Assembly (NCBI RefSeq): GCF_003386795.1
Contig: NZ_QTUC01000001.1
Location: 496,001-560,000, forward strand
DNA from: Thermasporomyces composti
GTDB lineage: Bacteria; Actinomycetota; Actinomycetes; Propionibacteriales; Actinopolymorphaceae
Length of the DNA stretch: 64,000 nt
Direction: 5' to 3'
The position numbers were made by a program, and so were the translations under genes. The notes under the pieces are model-generated. The model was not told the origin of the DNA, made no database searches, and saw only the letters and a program-made list of their open reading frames with translations. Shown here in pieces: positions 17,014-25,546 of the stretch; positions within the stretch are counted from its first letter, which is position 1, and every line of letters begins with the position of its first letter.

Positions 17014-17997
17014 TCAGCGCAGCTTGCGCCCCAAGGCCGGGGCGCCAGGAACCTTACGGAGAAACGACGCCCGCCGGGCCAACCTCTGGACGAGAGCGCG
17101 GCGCGGCCTCGTCGGTTCGCCGGACGCGCGTCCCTCGGCGGCCCTCCGGCGGCGGACCTCCGCGATCATCTCCGCCTCCCCCACCGACACCGACGGATCG
17201 AACTCGCGATCGCGTCCGCGCCGCGGGTCCGGCGCCCACTCGCTCAACGCCGGACGGGGCAGATCCGCCAACGCCTTGTCGATGTCGGCGAGCAGCTGCT
17301 CACGCCCGTACGAGTCGTCCAGCCCGTCACGCCCGTTGACCAGGGCGGACCAGAACGGCGCTTCCAGCAGCGCCTCCGGCGGCATCGCGCAGGTCCGCTC
17401 GACCAGCTCCGCGGGCAGCTGCTGCGGATCCCGGATCAGGTAGCGGTCCATGATCTCGGCATAGCTGTCGCGGAGCACCCGGTTGCCCGGGTCGACGCCG
17501 AAGACCACCATCATGCCGGTCGGCCGGGTGTTCACCACCGCCAACCGTAGGTCCGGGCGGTACCGCTGGAGCACCGGGACCATCTTGTAGACGTCACCGG
17601 TCCACGCGCCGGTGTGACGGTTGCGCGCCGCCTCGTCGACGTTGCGAGGAAGTTGGTCGTCGAAGACCACGACACTCGACCAGTCGGTGTAGGCCTCGAC
17701 GTTGATGAAGTCCCGTAAGGCGTACTCGAACAGGTGCATCCCGTCGATGAAGGCCAGGTCGACCCGGGCGCCTCGCAGGTGCTCCAGAGGGTTCTCGCGC
17801 GCGAAGAAGTCATCGCTGGTGGCGCGCACCAGGTGCAGGTCGCAGCGAAGTTCCTTGACGACCTTGAACGCGGGGTCCACCGCGACCGTGGGAACCCGGG
17901 ACAGCGCCAGACTTCGTCCGTCGTTGACCCCGATCTCCAGGTAGGTGCGTGGCCGGTAGACCTCGTGCAGCTGGCGTAGGAACTCGTGGCGATGCAC
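17014..17997 (-). CDS. Class I SAM-dependent methyltransferase (Methyltransf_24-like)
   Basis: Protein of 327 residues. Its N-terminal half has the Rossmann methyltransferase pattern: YLEIGVNDGRSLAL (motif I), TVAVDPAF (acidic end of strand 2), ARVDLAFIDGMHLFEYALRD and VVVFDDQLPRN. The IDG-H and acidic DD residues resemble metal-binding sites of methyltransferases that act on sugar or amino-sugar moieties. The C-terminal 100 residues are Arg-rich. Start GTG 17997 follows GAGGAGCAGG. It lies 266 bp beyond the rml genes and between them and a glycosyltransferase, so methylation of a deoxysugar or polymer end is plausible, but the substrate is unknown. Confidence 0.75.
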   Translation of the reverse strand: MHRHEFLRQLHEVYRPRTYLEIGVNDGRSLALSRVPTVAVDPAFKVVKELRCDLHLVRATSDDFFARENPLEHLRGARVDLAFIDGMHLFEYALRDFINVEAYTDWSSVVVFDDQLPRNVDEAARNRHTGAWTGDVYKMVPVLQRYRPDLRLAVVNTRPTGMMVVFGVDPGNRVLRDSYAEIMDRYLIRDPQQLPAELVERTCAMPPEALLEAPFWSALVNGRDGLDDSYGREQLLADIDKALADLPRPALSEWAPDPRRGRDREFDPSVSVGEAEMIAEVRRRRAAEGRASGEPTRPRRALVQRLARRASFLRKVPGAPALGRKLR

Positions 17998-18235
17998 GCG
18001 ACCTGCTCCTCGTCGTCACTCGCGGACGTCCGATCCGGACTATCCGGGAACGATAGGAGCCCGTCGGTGACGTGCGGTTCCAACACGCGCGGACCACTAC
18101 TCTGCGTCACGACGGTGCCGTGAGCAGGGCCGCGAGGCGATGTCAGAGCACCGCGTCCCTGCTGGACCACGGCTCGTCGACACGTCCCTTCGCCGACCAC
18201 GGTCCTCCCGTCGCCGCTCCCCCGCACGATCGAGA

Positions 18236-18252
18236 AGGCCGCCGGACGGCCT
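18236..18252 (-). terminator. Possible terminator after rmlD
   Basis: AGGCC (18236-18240) pairs with GGCCT (18248-18252) over a 7-nt loop, 11 bases past the rmlD stop. The stem is short and there is no U-tract. The rest of the 266-bp gap 17998-18263 shows nothing beyond the methyltransferase ribosome site. Confidence 0.3.
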
Positions 18253-18263
18253 GCCTCGTGGAG

Positions 18264-19130
18264 TCAGGGCCTCGGCAAGGTGGGGAACGCGGCGTGGAGC
18301 GCCTCGCGCCAGTGCCGGATCGGCCCCAGGCCGAGCTCCGCCCACCGTGCGTGGCCGAGCACGCTGTAGGCCGGCCGCGGCGCGGGTCGAGGGAACCTGT
18401 CGGTGGTCGTGGGTCGGACGCGGTCGGGGTCGGCGCCGAGCAGTCGGAAGACCTCCCGCGCGAGCTCGTACCACGTGGCCTCGCCCGCGCTGGTGGCGTG
18501 GAAGATCCCCGCCGCGCGTGGATCGGCGCCCAGCAGCACCAGGCGCTCGGCGACGTCGACCGTCCACGTGGGCTGCCCGCGCTGGTCGTCCACCACCTCG
18601 AGGGTGTCCCGCTCCCGCTCCAGCCGCATCATCGTGCGGACGAAGTTGCCGCCGTGCGCGCCGTAGAGCCACGCCGTCCGCACCACGACACCGGTCGTCG
18701 GAAGCGTGTCGAGCACGGCTTCCTCGCCAGCGAGCTTGGTCCGGCCATAGGCCGTCGCGGGCGCCGGCTTGGCGTCCTCGGCGTAGGGTGCGCGGGCGTC
18801 GCCGGCGAACACGTAGTCGGTGGACACGTGCACCAACCGGGTGCCGTGGGCGGCGGCCGCCTCGGCGAGGAGGCGCGGACCCACCGCGTTGACCTGGTAC
18901 GCGCGCTCCTCGTCGGTCTCGGCGTCGTCGACGGCGGTGTAGGCCGCGCAGTTGACCACCACGTCCGGCCGGTGGCGGTCGAATGCGGCCCGGACCGCGT
19001 CGGCGTCGGTGATGTCGAGGTCGCCGCGACCGAGACCGACCACCTCGTGACCGGCCTCACGCAACGCGACCATCACGTCGTGGCCGAGCATGCCGCCGGC
19101 GCCGGTGACGATCCACCTGAGCGTGGTCAT
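18264..19130 (-). CDS. rmlD: dTDP-4-dehydrorhamnose reductase
   Basis: Last step of dTDP-L-rhamnose synthesis, NAD(P)H reduction of dTDP-6-deoxy-lyxo-4-hexulose. The 288-residue extended SDR has GAGGMLGHDV near residue 9, NCAAYTAVDDAETDEE, VHVSTDYVFAGD and the catalytic YGRTKLAGE. Length and motifs fit the family exactly. Start ATG 19130, 24 bp after the rmlB stop, so it is co-transcribed as rmlA-rmlB-rmlD. Confidence 0.95.
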   Translation of the reverse strand: MTTLRWIVTGAGGMLGHDVMVALREAGHEVVGLGRGDLDITDADAVRAAFDRHRPDVVVNCAAYTAVDDAETDEERAYQVNAVGPRLLAEAAAAHGTRLVHVSTDYVFAGDARAPYAEDAKPAPATAYGRTKLAGEEAVLDTLPTTGVVVRTAWLYGAHGGNFVRTMMRLERERDTLEVVDDQRGQPTWTVDVAERLVLLGADPRAAGIFHATSAGEATWYELAREVFRLLGADPDRVRPTTTDRFPRPAPRPAYSVLGHARWAELGLGPIRHWREALHAAFPTLPRP

Positions 19131-19154
19131 GGGTCTCGCCCTACTCCACGACGC

Positions 19155-20153
19155 TCACAGGGCTGCCCGCTTCTTCAGCGGCTCCCACCAGGCGCGGTTC
19201 TCCCGGTACCAGGCCACGGTCTCCGCCAGGCCGGTCTCGAAGTCCCGCTGCGGCGTGTACCCGAGCTCCTCGCGGATCTTCGTCCAGTCGACCGAGTAGC
19301 GACGGTCGTGACCCTTGCGGTCCTCGACGTACTCGACGCTGTCCCAGGTCGCGCCACAGGCGGCGAGCAACCGGTCGGTGAGCTCCTTGTTGGTCAGCTC
19401 CGTCCCACCCCCGATGTTGTAGATCTCGCCCGGACGGCCCTTCTCCAGCACGAGCGCGATCGCGCGGCAGTGGTCGTCGACGTGCAGCCAGTCCCGCACG
19501 TTGAGGCCGTCGCCGTACAGCGGGACCTTCTTGCCCTCGAGGAGGTTCGTGATGAACAGCGGGATGACCTTCTCGGGGAACTGGTAGGGGCCGTAGTTGT
19601 TCGAGCACCGCGTCACCCGCACGTCCAACCCATGGGTGCGGTGGTAGGACAGCGCGATCAGGTCGCTCGCGGCCTTGGAGGCCGAGTACGGCGAGTTCGG
19701 CTGCAGTGGGTCGGTCTCCGGCCAGGAGCCCTCCAGGATGGAACCGTACACCTCGTCGGTGGAGACATGGATGAAGGGTGAGACGCCGTGCCGGAGGGCG
19801 GCGTCGAGGAGCGTGTGCGTCCCCACGACGTTGGTCATCACGAAGTCGGCCGCGCCCTTGATGGACCGGTCGACGTGGGACTCGGCGGCGAAGTGCACCA
19901 CCGCGTCGTGGCCCGGCAGGACCTCATCGACCAGGGCGGCATCGGCGATGTCACCGTGGACGAAGGAGAAGCCGGGCAGGTCGCGCACCGGGTCGAGGTT
20001 GGCGAGGTTGCCGGCGTAGGTCAGCTTGTCCAGCACCGTCACCCGCGCGCCAGCCAGACTCGGGTACCCCCCGGTGAGCAGCGTGCGAACGAAGTGCGAG
20101 CCGACGAAACCGGCCGCTCCGGTGACGAGGATCGCGGGCGTCGAACGAGACAT
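19155..20153 (-). CDS. rmlB: dTDP-glucose 4,6-dehydratase
   Basis: Second step of dTDP-rhamnose synthesis. The 332 residues from ATG 20153 carry TGAAGFVGSHFVR at 11-23, FAAESHVDRSI, STDEVYG, the catalytic YSASKAASD and RCSNNYGPYQFPEK, all diagnostic of RmlB. A Met ten codons earlier would add a non-conserved leader. It lies between rmlA (57 bp upstream) and rmlD. Confidence 0.95.
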   Translation of the reverse strand: MSRSTPAILVTGAAGFVGSHFVRTLLTGGYPSLAGARVTVLDKLTYAGNLANLDPVRDLPGFSFVHGDIADAALVDEVLPGHDAVVHFAAESHVDRSIKGAADFVMTNVVGTHTLLDAALRHGVSPFIHVSTDEVYGSILEGSWPETDPLQPNSPYSASKAASDLIALSYHRTHGLDVRVTRCSNNYGPYQFPEKVIPLFITNLLEGKKVPLYGDGLNVRDWLHVDDHCRAIALVLEKGRPGEIYNIGGGTELTNKELTDRLLAACGATWDSVEYVEDRKGHDRRYSVDWTKIREELGYTPQRDFETGLAETVAWYRENRAWWEPLKKRAAL

Positions 20154-20210
20154 CGTGGAACCTTGTGGGGCTTGCCCTTGCATGACTATCCGATCGTGAC
20201 GAGCTGACTG

Positions 20211-21284
20211 TTACGAGCTGATCTGGATCCTGCTGTGGTCACCGAGGACCAGCCGGTGCGCCTTCGGCACCTTCGGGGCCGGCGTGACCTGGACCTGGTG
20301 GCCGATGAGCGACGCCTCGATTCGGCGTACCCCCTGGATCGACGAGTTGTGCAAGACGATCGAGAACTCGATCTCGGAGTCGATGATCTGGCAGTCGTGC
20401 TGGACCGAGGTGAACGGCCCGATGTAGGAGTCGACCACCCGGGTGTTCGCTCCGATGATCACGGGGCCGACGATCCGTGAGCCGACGATCTCCGCGCCCT
20501 CCTCGACGACGACCCGGCCGATGATCTCGGACGTGTCGTCGACCGATCCGTCGATCTTCGGCTCGAGCCGCTCCAGGACCGAGCGGTTGACCTCCAGCAT
20601 GTCCTCGACGTTCCCGGTGTCCTTCCAGTAGCCGGAGATCACCGTGGACCGCACGTCGTATCCCTGGTCGACCAGCCACTGGATGGCGTGGGTGATCTCC
20701 AGCTCCCCGCGCCAGGACGGCTCGATCTTGCGCACTGCCTGGTGGATCACGGGCGTGAACATGTAGACGCCGACCAGTGCGAGGTCGCTCTTGGGCTGCT
20801 TGGGCTTCTCCTCCAAGCCGACGACCCGACCGTTCTCGTCGAGCTCGACGACGCCGAACGCGCTGGGGTTGGGCACGTGCTGGAGGAGGATCTGGGCGTC
20901 GGGACGGGTGGCGCGGAACTCGTCCACCAAGGGCGTGATGCCGCCGACGATGAAGTTGTCGCCGAGGTACATCACGAAGTCCTCATCCCCCAGGTAGTCG
21001 CGTGAGATGAGCACGGCGTGCGCCAGCCCACGCGGCGCGTCCTGTGGGATGAACGTCACATCCAGGCCGAACCGCGAACCGTCGCCGACCGCCTCCTTGA
21101 CCTCCTCGGCGGCCTGGTCCACGCCGACGACGATGCCGACCTCCCTGATCCCGGCGTCGGCGATCGCCTCCAGCCCGTAGAAGAGGACAGGTTTGTTGGC
21201 CACCGGAACCAGCTGCTTGGCCGACGTGTGGGTGATCGGCCGCAGTCGAGTACCAGCGCCGCCGGACAGAACCAAAGCTCGCAT
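20211..21284 (-). CDS. rmlA: Glucose-1-phosphate thymidylyltransferase (long, LbH-containing form)
   Basis: First step of dTDP-rhamnose synthesis: dTTP plus glucose 1-phosphate. The 357 residues include LSGGAGTRLRPITHTSAKQL near residue 5, ANKPVLFYGLE, YLGDNFI and GELEITHAIQWL. The C-terminal 120 residues form left-handed beta-helix repeats (IIGRVVVEEGAEIVGSRIVG). This is the long StrD/RffH-independent class found in actinobacterial sugar pathways, not the 290-residue enterobacterial RmlA. Met 21284 is the conserved start; an upstream extension of 33 codons is non-homologous. First gene of the rmlABD unit. Confidence 0.92.
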   Translation of the reverse strand: MRALVLSGGAGTRLRPITHTSAKQLVPVANKPVLFYGLEAIADAGIREVGIVVGVDQAAEEVKEAVGDGSRFGLDVTFIPQDAPRGLAHAVLISRDYLGDEDFVMYLGDNFIVGGITPLVDEFRATRPDAQILLQHVPNPSAFGVVELDENGRVVGLEEKPKQPKSDLALVGVYMFTPVIHQAVRKIEPSWRGELEITHAIQWLVDQGYDVRSTVISGYWKDTGNVEDMLEVNRSVLERLEPKIDGSVDDTSEIIGRVVVEEGAEIVGSRIVGPVIIGANTRVVDSYIGPFTSVQHDCQIIDSEIEFSIVLHNSSIQGVRRIEASLIGHQVQVTPAPKVPKAHRLVLGDHSRIQISS

Positions 21285-21485
21285 GAAGCGACACCATAGC
21301 CGCTGTACCGCATGCCGCTCGTGTCCACCACCGTGTGGTTGGTACGCCGTGTGATGATCTTTCCCCACACGGGCACAGGCCACGGACGGTTGCCGCGCCC
21401 GCTATGCCCCGACCTGGGTCGTCAGGCAACCTACTGGGCAGCGGTCGGCGTCCTGGGACCGACCGCCCACGGCGAAGGGAGCCGC

Positions 21486-22115
21486 GTGCGGAGAGACCGC
21501 GAGGAGGCGTTCGATGCGTTTGTCCGCACTCGCATGCCGGAATTGTTGAGGTTCGCCCACATGTTGACGGGCAACCCCGACGCCGCCGCGGACTTGGTGC
21601 AGGACGCCTTGGAACGCGCTCTCGACGCCTGGCCTCGGATTCGCAATCACGAGGACCCGGAAGGCTACGTCCGCCGGATCATGGTCAACCGAAACGTCAG
21701 CATCTGGCGTCGCCGACGGCGTGAGTACCTCGTCGAGGGGGTCCCCGATCAAGCGCACCACGACGACCCGCCCATGCTCGACCCGGAGCTGCGCGCCGCG
21801 CTCGCGGCACTGCCACCGCGTCAGCGGACCGTCCTCGTCCTCCGGTACGGCGAGGACCTGTCCGAGCGGCAGGTCGCGGAGATGCTGGGCTGCTCGGTCG
21901 GCACGGTGAAGAGCCAGGCCTTCAAGGCGCTCGCGAAACTGCGGGAGCACTTGTCACGCCCCACCGACAGCACGCCGGCGAGCACGGCCGTGGCCGCCCC
22001 CACGCGCGACGACCCGGTGCGTGGGAAGCCGGTGTCAGCGCCGAGAACCAGCGGACGGGACGAGAGCACCCCAAGCGAACCCGGCGGGGAGGAGGCCACT
22101 CCATGGACCCGCTAG
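21486..22115 (+). CDS. SigE-family (ECF-like) RNA polymerase sigma factor
   Basis: Directs RNA polymerase to a small regulon. The 209 residues from GTG 21486 follow GAAGGGAG. Region 2 is LLRFAHMLTGNPDAAADLVQDALERAL with RRIMVNRN, and region 4 is LPPRQRTVLVLRYGEDLSE plus the helix-turn-helix AEMLGCSVGTVKSQAFKAL. The YVRRIMVNRNVSIWRRRRR block and the short linker match the actinobacterial SigE family. The C-terminal 45 residues are Pro/Thr/Glu-rich and disordered. It overlaps the next gene by 13 bp, so the partner there is probably its membrane regulator. No classical anti-sigma zinc motif is nearby. Confidence 0.9.
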   Translation: MRRDREEAFDAFVRTRMPELLRFAHMLTGNPDAAADLVQDALERALDAWPRIRNHEDPEGYVRRIMVNRNVSIWRRRRREYLVEGVPDQAHHDDPPMLDPELRAALAALPPRQRTVLVLRYGEDLSERQVAEMLGCSVGTVKSQAFKALAKLREHLSRPTDSTPASTAVAAPTRDDPVRGKPVSAPRTSGRDESTPSEPGGEEATPWTR

Positions 22116-23431
22116 AGGAACGCCTCCGTCAAGCGCTGCGGGACGAGGCGTGGAGCCTGCCGGTCGACCCCGCGCTGCTGTCCCGCGTGCGCGCGGGAGC
22201 CGCCCGGAGGCGCCGGCGGCGGTCGCTCGCGCTCGCTGCCGCGGCGGTCACGATCGTGGCGACCGGCTTCGGCGTCGTCGGTCTCCTCCTGGGCTCGGAG
22301 CAGGCGACCGTGGCGAGCGGGGCGGGCGAAGCGGCGACCATGATGGAGCGCTCCGCAGCGGGTGACGACACCTCGACGTCGACCGGTGCTGATCCAACGC
22401 CGCTCGACGCGGGAGCCGAGCGGGCTCCCGTCCCCGACACACCCGACCCGTCGACGACCCGGACCCACCGGGCCGGACCCACCCGCGCTCCGGCCGAGGC
22501 GCCCGTCCCCGACGGCTTCACGCCGACGGCCGTCGCCGCCGCGAGCCCCAGCACCGCCTGGGTGCTGGGAACCTCGGACGGCGTCGATGGCGCGGTCGTG
22601 GCCGTGTCCGAGGACGGCGGGGCGACGTTCGCGCTCGCGGGCACGATCGGGGCCGCCCTCGCTCGCAGCGACGGCGAGACGGGACCGGACACGGTGCGCT
22701 GGCTCACGTTCGCCGCGGACGGACGACACGGATGGGCCTACGGCGGCGCTCTGTGGACGACCCAGGACGCCGGCCGGTCCTGGTCGGTCACCCGCAGCGT
22801 TCCCGGCACGGTGGAGCGCGTGGAGACCGACGGAACGACCGCGTACGCGCTCGTCCGCGACGGGGACGTCTGGCGGCTGTGGCGGGCTCGCGTCGGCACG
22901 GTGGACTGGCGGGCGCTTCCGGTCGAGATCCACGACCCGAGGACGGTGACGGTCACGGATCGGCTCCTCGCTCTCACCGACCGCGACGACACCGGTGCGT
23001 ACGTCCTGGTGTCCACCGACTCCGGCGCTTCGTTCACCCGGCAGGAGACGCCGTGCTCCCCGGACCTCGACGCCGGGCAGGTGACGGCCGCCGGCGCCTC
23101 CCTGTGGCTCACCTGCCCCAGCGGCAGCCAGCAGACCGTGCACCTGTCGACCGACCACGGCCTCACCTGGACACAGGTCCCGACGGGACCGCTTCCCGCC
23201 ACCGCCGCCGAGCTCAGCGCCCGCGGCGCACGTGACGCGGTGGTCGCTCTTCCCGGTCGCGCGATGCTGCTCGACCCGGACGGCGCCCGGCACGCCAGCG
23301 TTCCCGGCATGGGCGAGCCGATGATGGCCGCGTTCACCACCGAGGGGACCGGCTATCTCCTCGACGTCGAGGGCAATCTCTTCCGCACCACCGACGAAGG
23401 CAGCACGTGGAGCCGCGTGACCGTCGACTGA
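22103..23431 (+). CDS. Membrane-anchored Asp-box (BNR/sialidase-type) repeat protein, putative sigma-factor partner
   Basis: A 442-residue type II-like membrane protein. A cytoplasmic N-terminus of about 40 residues ends in RRRRRR, then one transmembrane helix (about 42-64), a Pro/Thr-rich linker (75-140) and an extracytoplasmic domain. Five Asp-box motifs of the S-x-D-x-G-x-(T/S)-W/F type lie near residues 169, 220, 304, 349 and 429, implying a beta-propeller. The start codon lies inside the sigma-factor gene, giving a 13-bp overlap and likely translational coupling. The short N-terminus could bind the sigma factor. No anti-sigma domain is recognised, so that role is inference. Confidence 0.75.
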   Translation: MDPLEERLRQALRDEAWSLPVDPALLSRVRAGAARRRRRRSLALAAAAVTIVATGFGVVGLLLGSEQATVASGAGEAATMMERSAAGDDTSTSTGADPTPLDAGAERAPVPDTPDPSTTRTHRAGPTRAPAEAPVPDGFTPTAVAAASPSTAWVLGTSDGVDGAVVAVSEDGGATFALAGTIGAALARSDGETGPDTVRWLTFAADGRHGWAYGGALWTTQDAGRSWSVTRSVPGTVERVETDGTTAYALVRDGDVWRLWRARVGTVDWRALPVEIHDPRTVTVTDRLLALTDRDDTGAYVLVSTDSGASFTRQETPCSPDLDAGQVTAAGASLWLTCPSGSQQTVHLSTDHGLTWTQVPTGPLPATAAELSARGARDAVVALPGRAMLLDPDGARHASVPGMGEPMMAAFTTEGTGYLLDVEGNLFRTTDEGSTWSRVTVD

Positions 23432-23486
23432 GCCCGTGCGCCGCACGGTGAGGGCGTCAGGCGCGTGCTCGTCGACAGCCGGCGCC

Positions 23487-23508
23487 GGCCAGGGCCAGCC
23501 CCTGGGCC
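23487..23508. terminator. Possible bidirectional terminator
   Basis: GGCCAGGG (23487-23494) pairs with CCCTGGGCC (23500-23508), with one bulged G, over a 5-nt loop. It lies between the convergent stops at 23431 and 23563, where a terminator is expected. Confidence 0.35.
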
Positions 23509-23562
23509 TCCGGTCTCGTCACACCGCGTGCCAGACCGTCGTAGCCGGGGCCCTCTCGGGAC

Positions 23563-24651
23563 TCAGGAAGCCGCCACCGAGCCCGTCGGCGCGGTGGGCG
23601 AGCCGCGACGCAGCCGGTCGTCGACGTAGACCAGCGCACGGCCGAAGCGGACCCGCACCTCTTCCTCCGTCCCTTGCTCCAGACCGACGAACGCGCGCAC
23701 GGTCACGACGCCGAGGTCGAGCACGATCTCCTTGTAGTGCCCCCGCGGCATGACCCGGACGATCCGCGCCTTCGCGCCGTCACCGTCGGCCACGATCTGG
23801 ACGTCCTCGGGACGGACGCCGACCGTGCCGGGCGTGTCGAGCAATGCGGTCGGCGCCGCGCAGGGGACCACCACGCCGTCGCCGAGGTCGACCACGGCTC
23901 CCTGGCCCGTGGACCGCACCCGGGCCTCGAGGAAGTTCATCGTGCCCACGAAGTCGGCGACGAATCGGGTCTCCGGCTCCCGGTACAGCGCGTGTGGATC
24001 GGCGTACTGCTCGATCCGACCGTTGTTCATGACAGCGATCCGGTCGGAGATCGCGAGCGCCTCGTCCTGGTCGTGCGTGACGAACACCGTCGTGATGCCG
24101 ACGCGCTGTTGGATCTGCCTGATGTCCTCGCGTACCCGCACCCGCAGCTTCGCGTCGAGGTTCGACAGCGGCTCGTCGAGCAACAGCACCTTGGGCTCGA
24201 GGACGAGCGCCCGGGCGAGCGCCACACGCTGCTGCTCCCCGCCGGAGATCTGCGCGGGATAGCTGTGGATGTGATGGGTCAGGTTGACCGACGCGAGAAC
24301 GCGTTCGACCCGCTCGGCCACCTCCCGCTTGGGCAGCTTGCGCAGCCGCAGACCGTATGCGACGTTCTTGAAGACGGTCATGTGCGGCCACAACGCGTAG
24401 TTCTGGAACACCATCGCGGTCGGGCGCCGCTCCGGCGGCGTGTGGGTGTACGGAGTGCCGTCGATCAGCACCTCGCCCGCGTCCGGACGCAGGAAGCCGC
24501 CGATGATCCGCAGGGTCGTCGTCTTTCCGCAACCGGAGGGACCGAGCAGACAGACCAGCTCGCCACGGCGCACCTCGAGGTCGAACCCGTCGACGATCGT
24601 CCGCCCGCCGAGCACCTTGGTGATCCCGCGCAACGTCAACCCGTCGCTCAT
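23563..24651 (-). CDS. ABC importer ATP-binding protein (PotA/FbpC/UgpC group)
   Basis: ATPase of 362 residues driving the permease pair upstream. Motifs: GPSGCGKTTTLRIIGG (Walker A, about 36-44), Q-loop MVFQNYALWPHMTV, signature ISGGEQQRVALARAL, Walker B VLLLDEPLSNLDAKL and FVTHDQDEAL. The C-terminal 120 residues form an MOP/TOBE domain (VGVRPEDVQIVADG). LWPHMTVFKNVAYGL is typical of iron, spermidine and phosphonate importers. It starts 7 bp after the permease stop as the last gene of the four-gene unit. Confidence 0.92.
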   Translation of the reverse strand: MSDGLTLRGITKVLGGRTIVDGFDLEVRRGELVCLLGPSGCGKTTTLRIIGGFLRPDAGEVLIDGTPYTHTPPERRPTAMVFQNYALWPHMTVFKNVAYGLRLRKLPKREVAERVERVLASVNLTHHIHSYPAQISGGEQQRVALARALVLEPKVLLLDEPLSNLDAKLRVRVREDIRQIQQRVGITTVFVTHDQDEALAISDRIAVMNNGRIEQYADPHALYREPETRFVADFVGTMNFLEARVRSTGQGAVVDLGDGVVVPCAAPTALLDTPGTVGVRPEDVQIVADGDGAKARIVRVMPRGHYKEIVLDLGVVTVRAFVGLEQGTEEEVRVRFGRALVYVDDRLRRGSPTAPTGSVAAS

Positions 24652-24658
24652 CTGACCC

Positions 24659-25546
24659 CTAACGCAGGTGGAAACCCTCGGCGAGACGACCGCCCATGAC
24701 GTGCCGACGCACCAGCAACATGAGCAGCACCGAGGGGATCGACAACAGGATGGAGAACACCGCCGCGGCCTGCTCCGGGTAGTTGAGCACGAGGGTGTAC
24801 ATCTCGGTCGGCATGGTGATGTAGTTCGGCGCGCCCACGAGGAAGGTGCCCTGAGCCTCGTCGAACGACGCGAGGAACGACAGGATCATCGCGACCAGGA
24901 TGCCCGGCGCGGCGAGCGGGAACGTCACCGTGAAGAACACCCTCAACGGCCCCGCGCCGACGTCCCGAGCCGCCTCCTCCAGGCTGCGGGGAACGGACGC
25001 GAACGCCGCCGCGGGTATCCACGTCATGAAGACGATCGTGCCGAGGAGCTGGACCACGACGACGCCGAGGAACGTCCCCATGAGGTGGAGGCTGTAGAGC
25101 AGGCCGGCGACCGACACGAACAGTCCGATCTTCGGGAACGCGTTGGTCGCGAAGAGGGAGACGAGGAGCACCCGCCGCCCCGGGAAGTTGAACCTCGCGA
25201 ACGCGTAGGCAGCGGGCAGGCAGATGAGCGCGGAGAGCGCCGTGACGACCGGCGCGAACGTGAAGCTCAGCCGGATGGAACTGCCCAGCGTCTGGTCCGC
25301 CAGGACCTGCCGCCACCAGCTCAGCGTCCAGCTCTCCGGCAACAGCGAGGGGTACGACCAGGAGGCCGCGAACGCCCGGAGGGACAACCACACGAGCGGG
25401 CCGAGAATGAACACCGCGAGCAGGAGCACGCACAACCCGAGCACACCCCGGGCGACCACCCGGCGGACGACGTTCACGACCGGCCGGCGGGGCTCCGGGA
25501 CCGCGGACGCCTCGTCGACCCGCTGACGCGCCTGCACCGTGCTCAT
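24659..25546 (-). CDS. ABC importer permease (inner membrane, PotC-like)
   Basis: Integral membrane protein of 295 residues with six predicted helices and the EAA loop motif EEAARDVGAGPLRVFFTVTFPLAAPG, which docks to the ATPase. It overlaps the preceding permease by 4 bp (25543-25546), so the two are translationally coupled. The N-terminal 30 residues are polar. Homology class: binding-protein-dependent transport permease of the putrescine/iron type. Confidence 0.9.
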   Translation of the reverse strand: MSTVQARQRVDEASAVPEPRRPVVNVVRRVVARGVLGLCVLLLAVFILGPLVWLSLRAFAASWSYPSLLPESWTLSWWRQVLADQTLGSSIRLSFTFAPVVTALSALICLPAAYAFARFNFPGRRVLLVSLFATNAFPKIGLFVSVAGLLYSLHLMGTFLGVVVVQLLGTIVFMTWIPAAAFASVPRSLEEAARDVGAGPLRVFFTVTFPLAAPGILVAMILSFLASFDEAQGTFLVGAPNYITMPTEMYTLVLNYPEQAAAVFSILLSIPSVLLMLLVRRHVMGGRLAEGFHLR

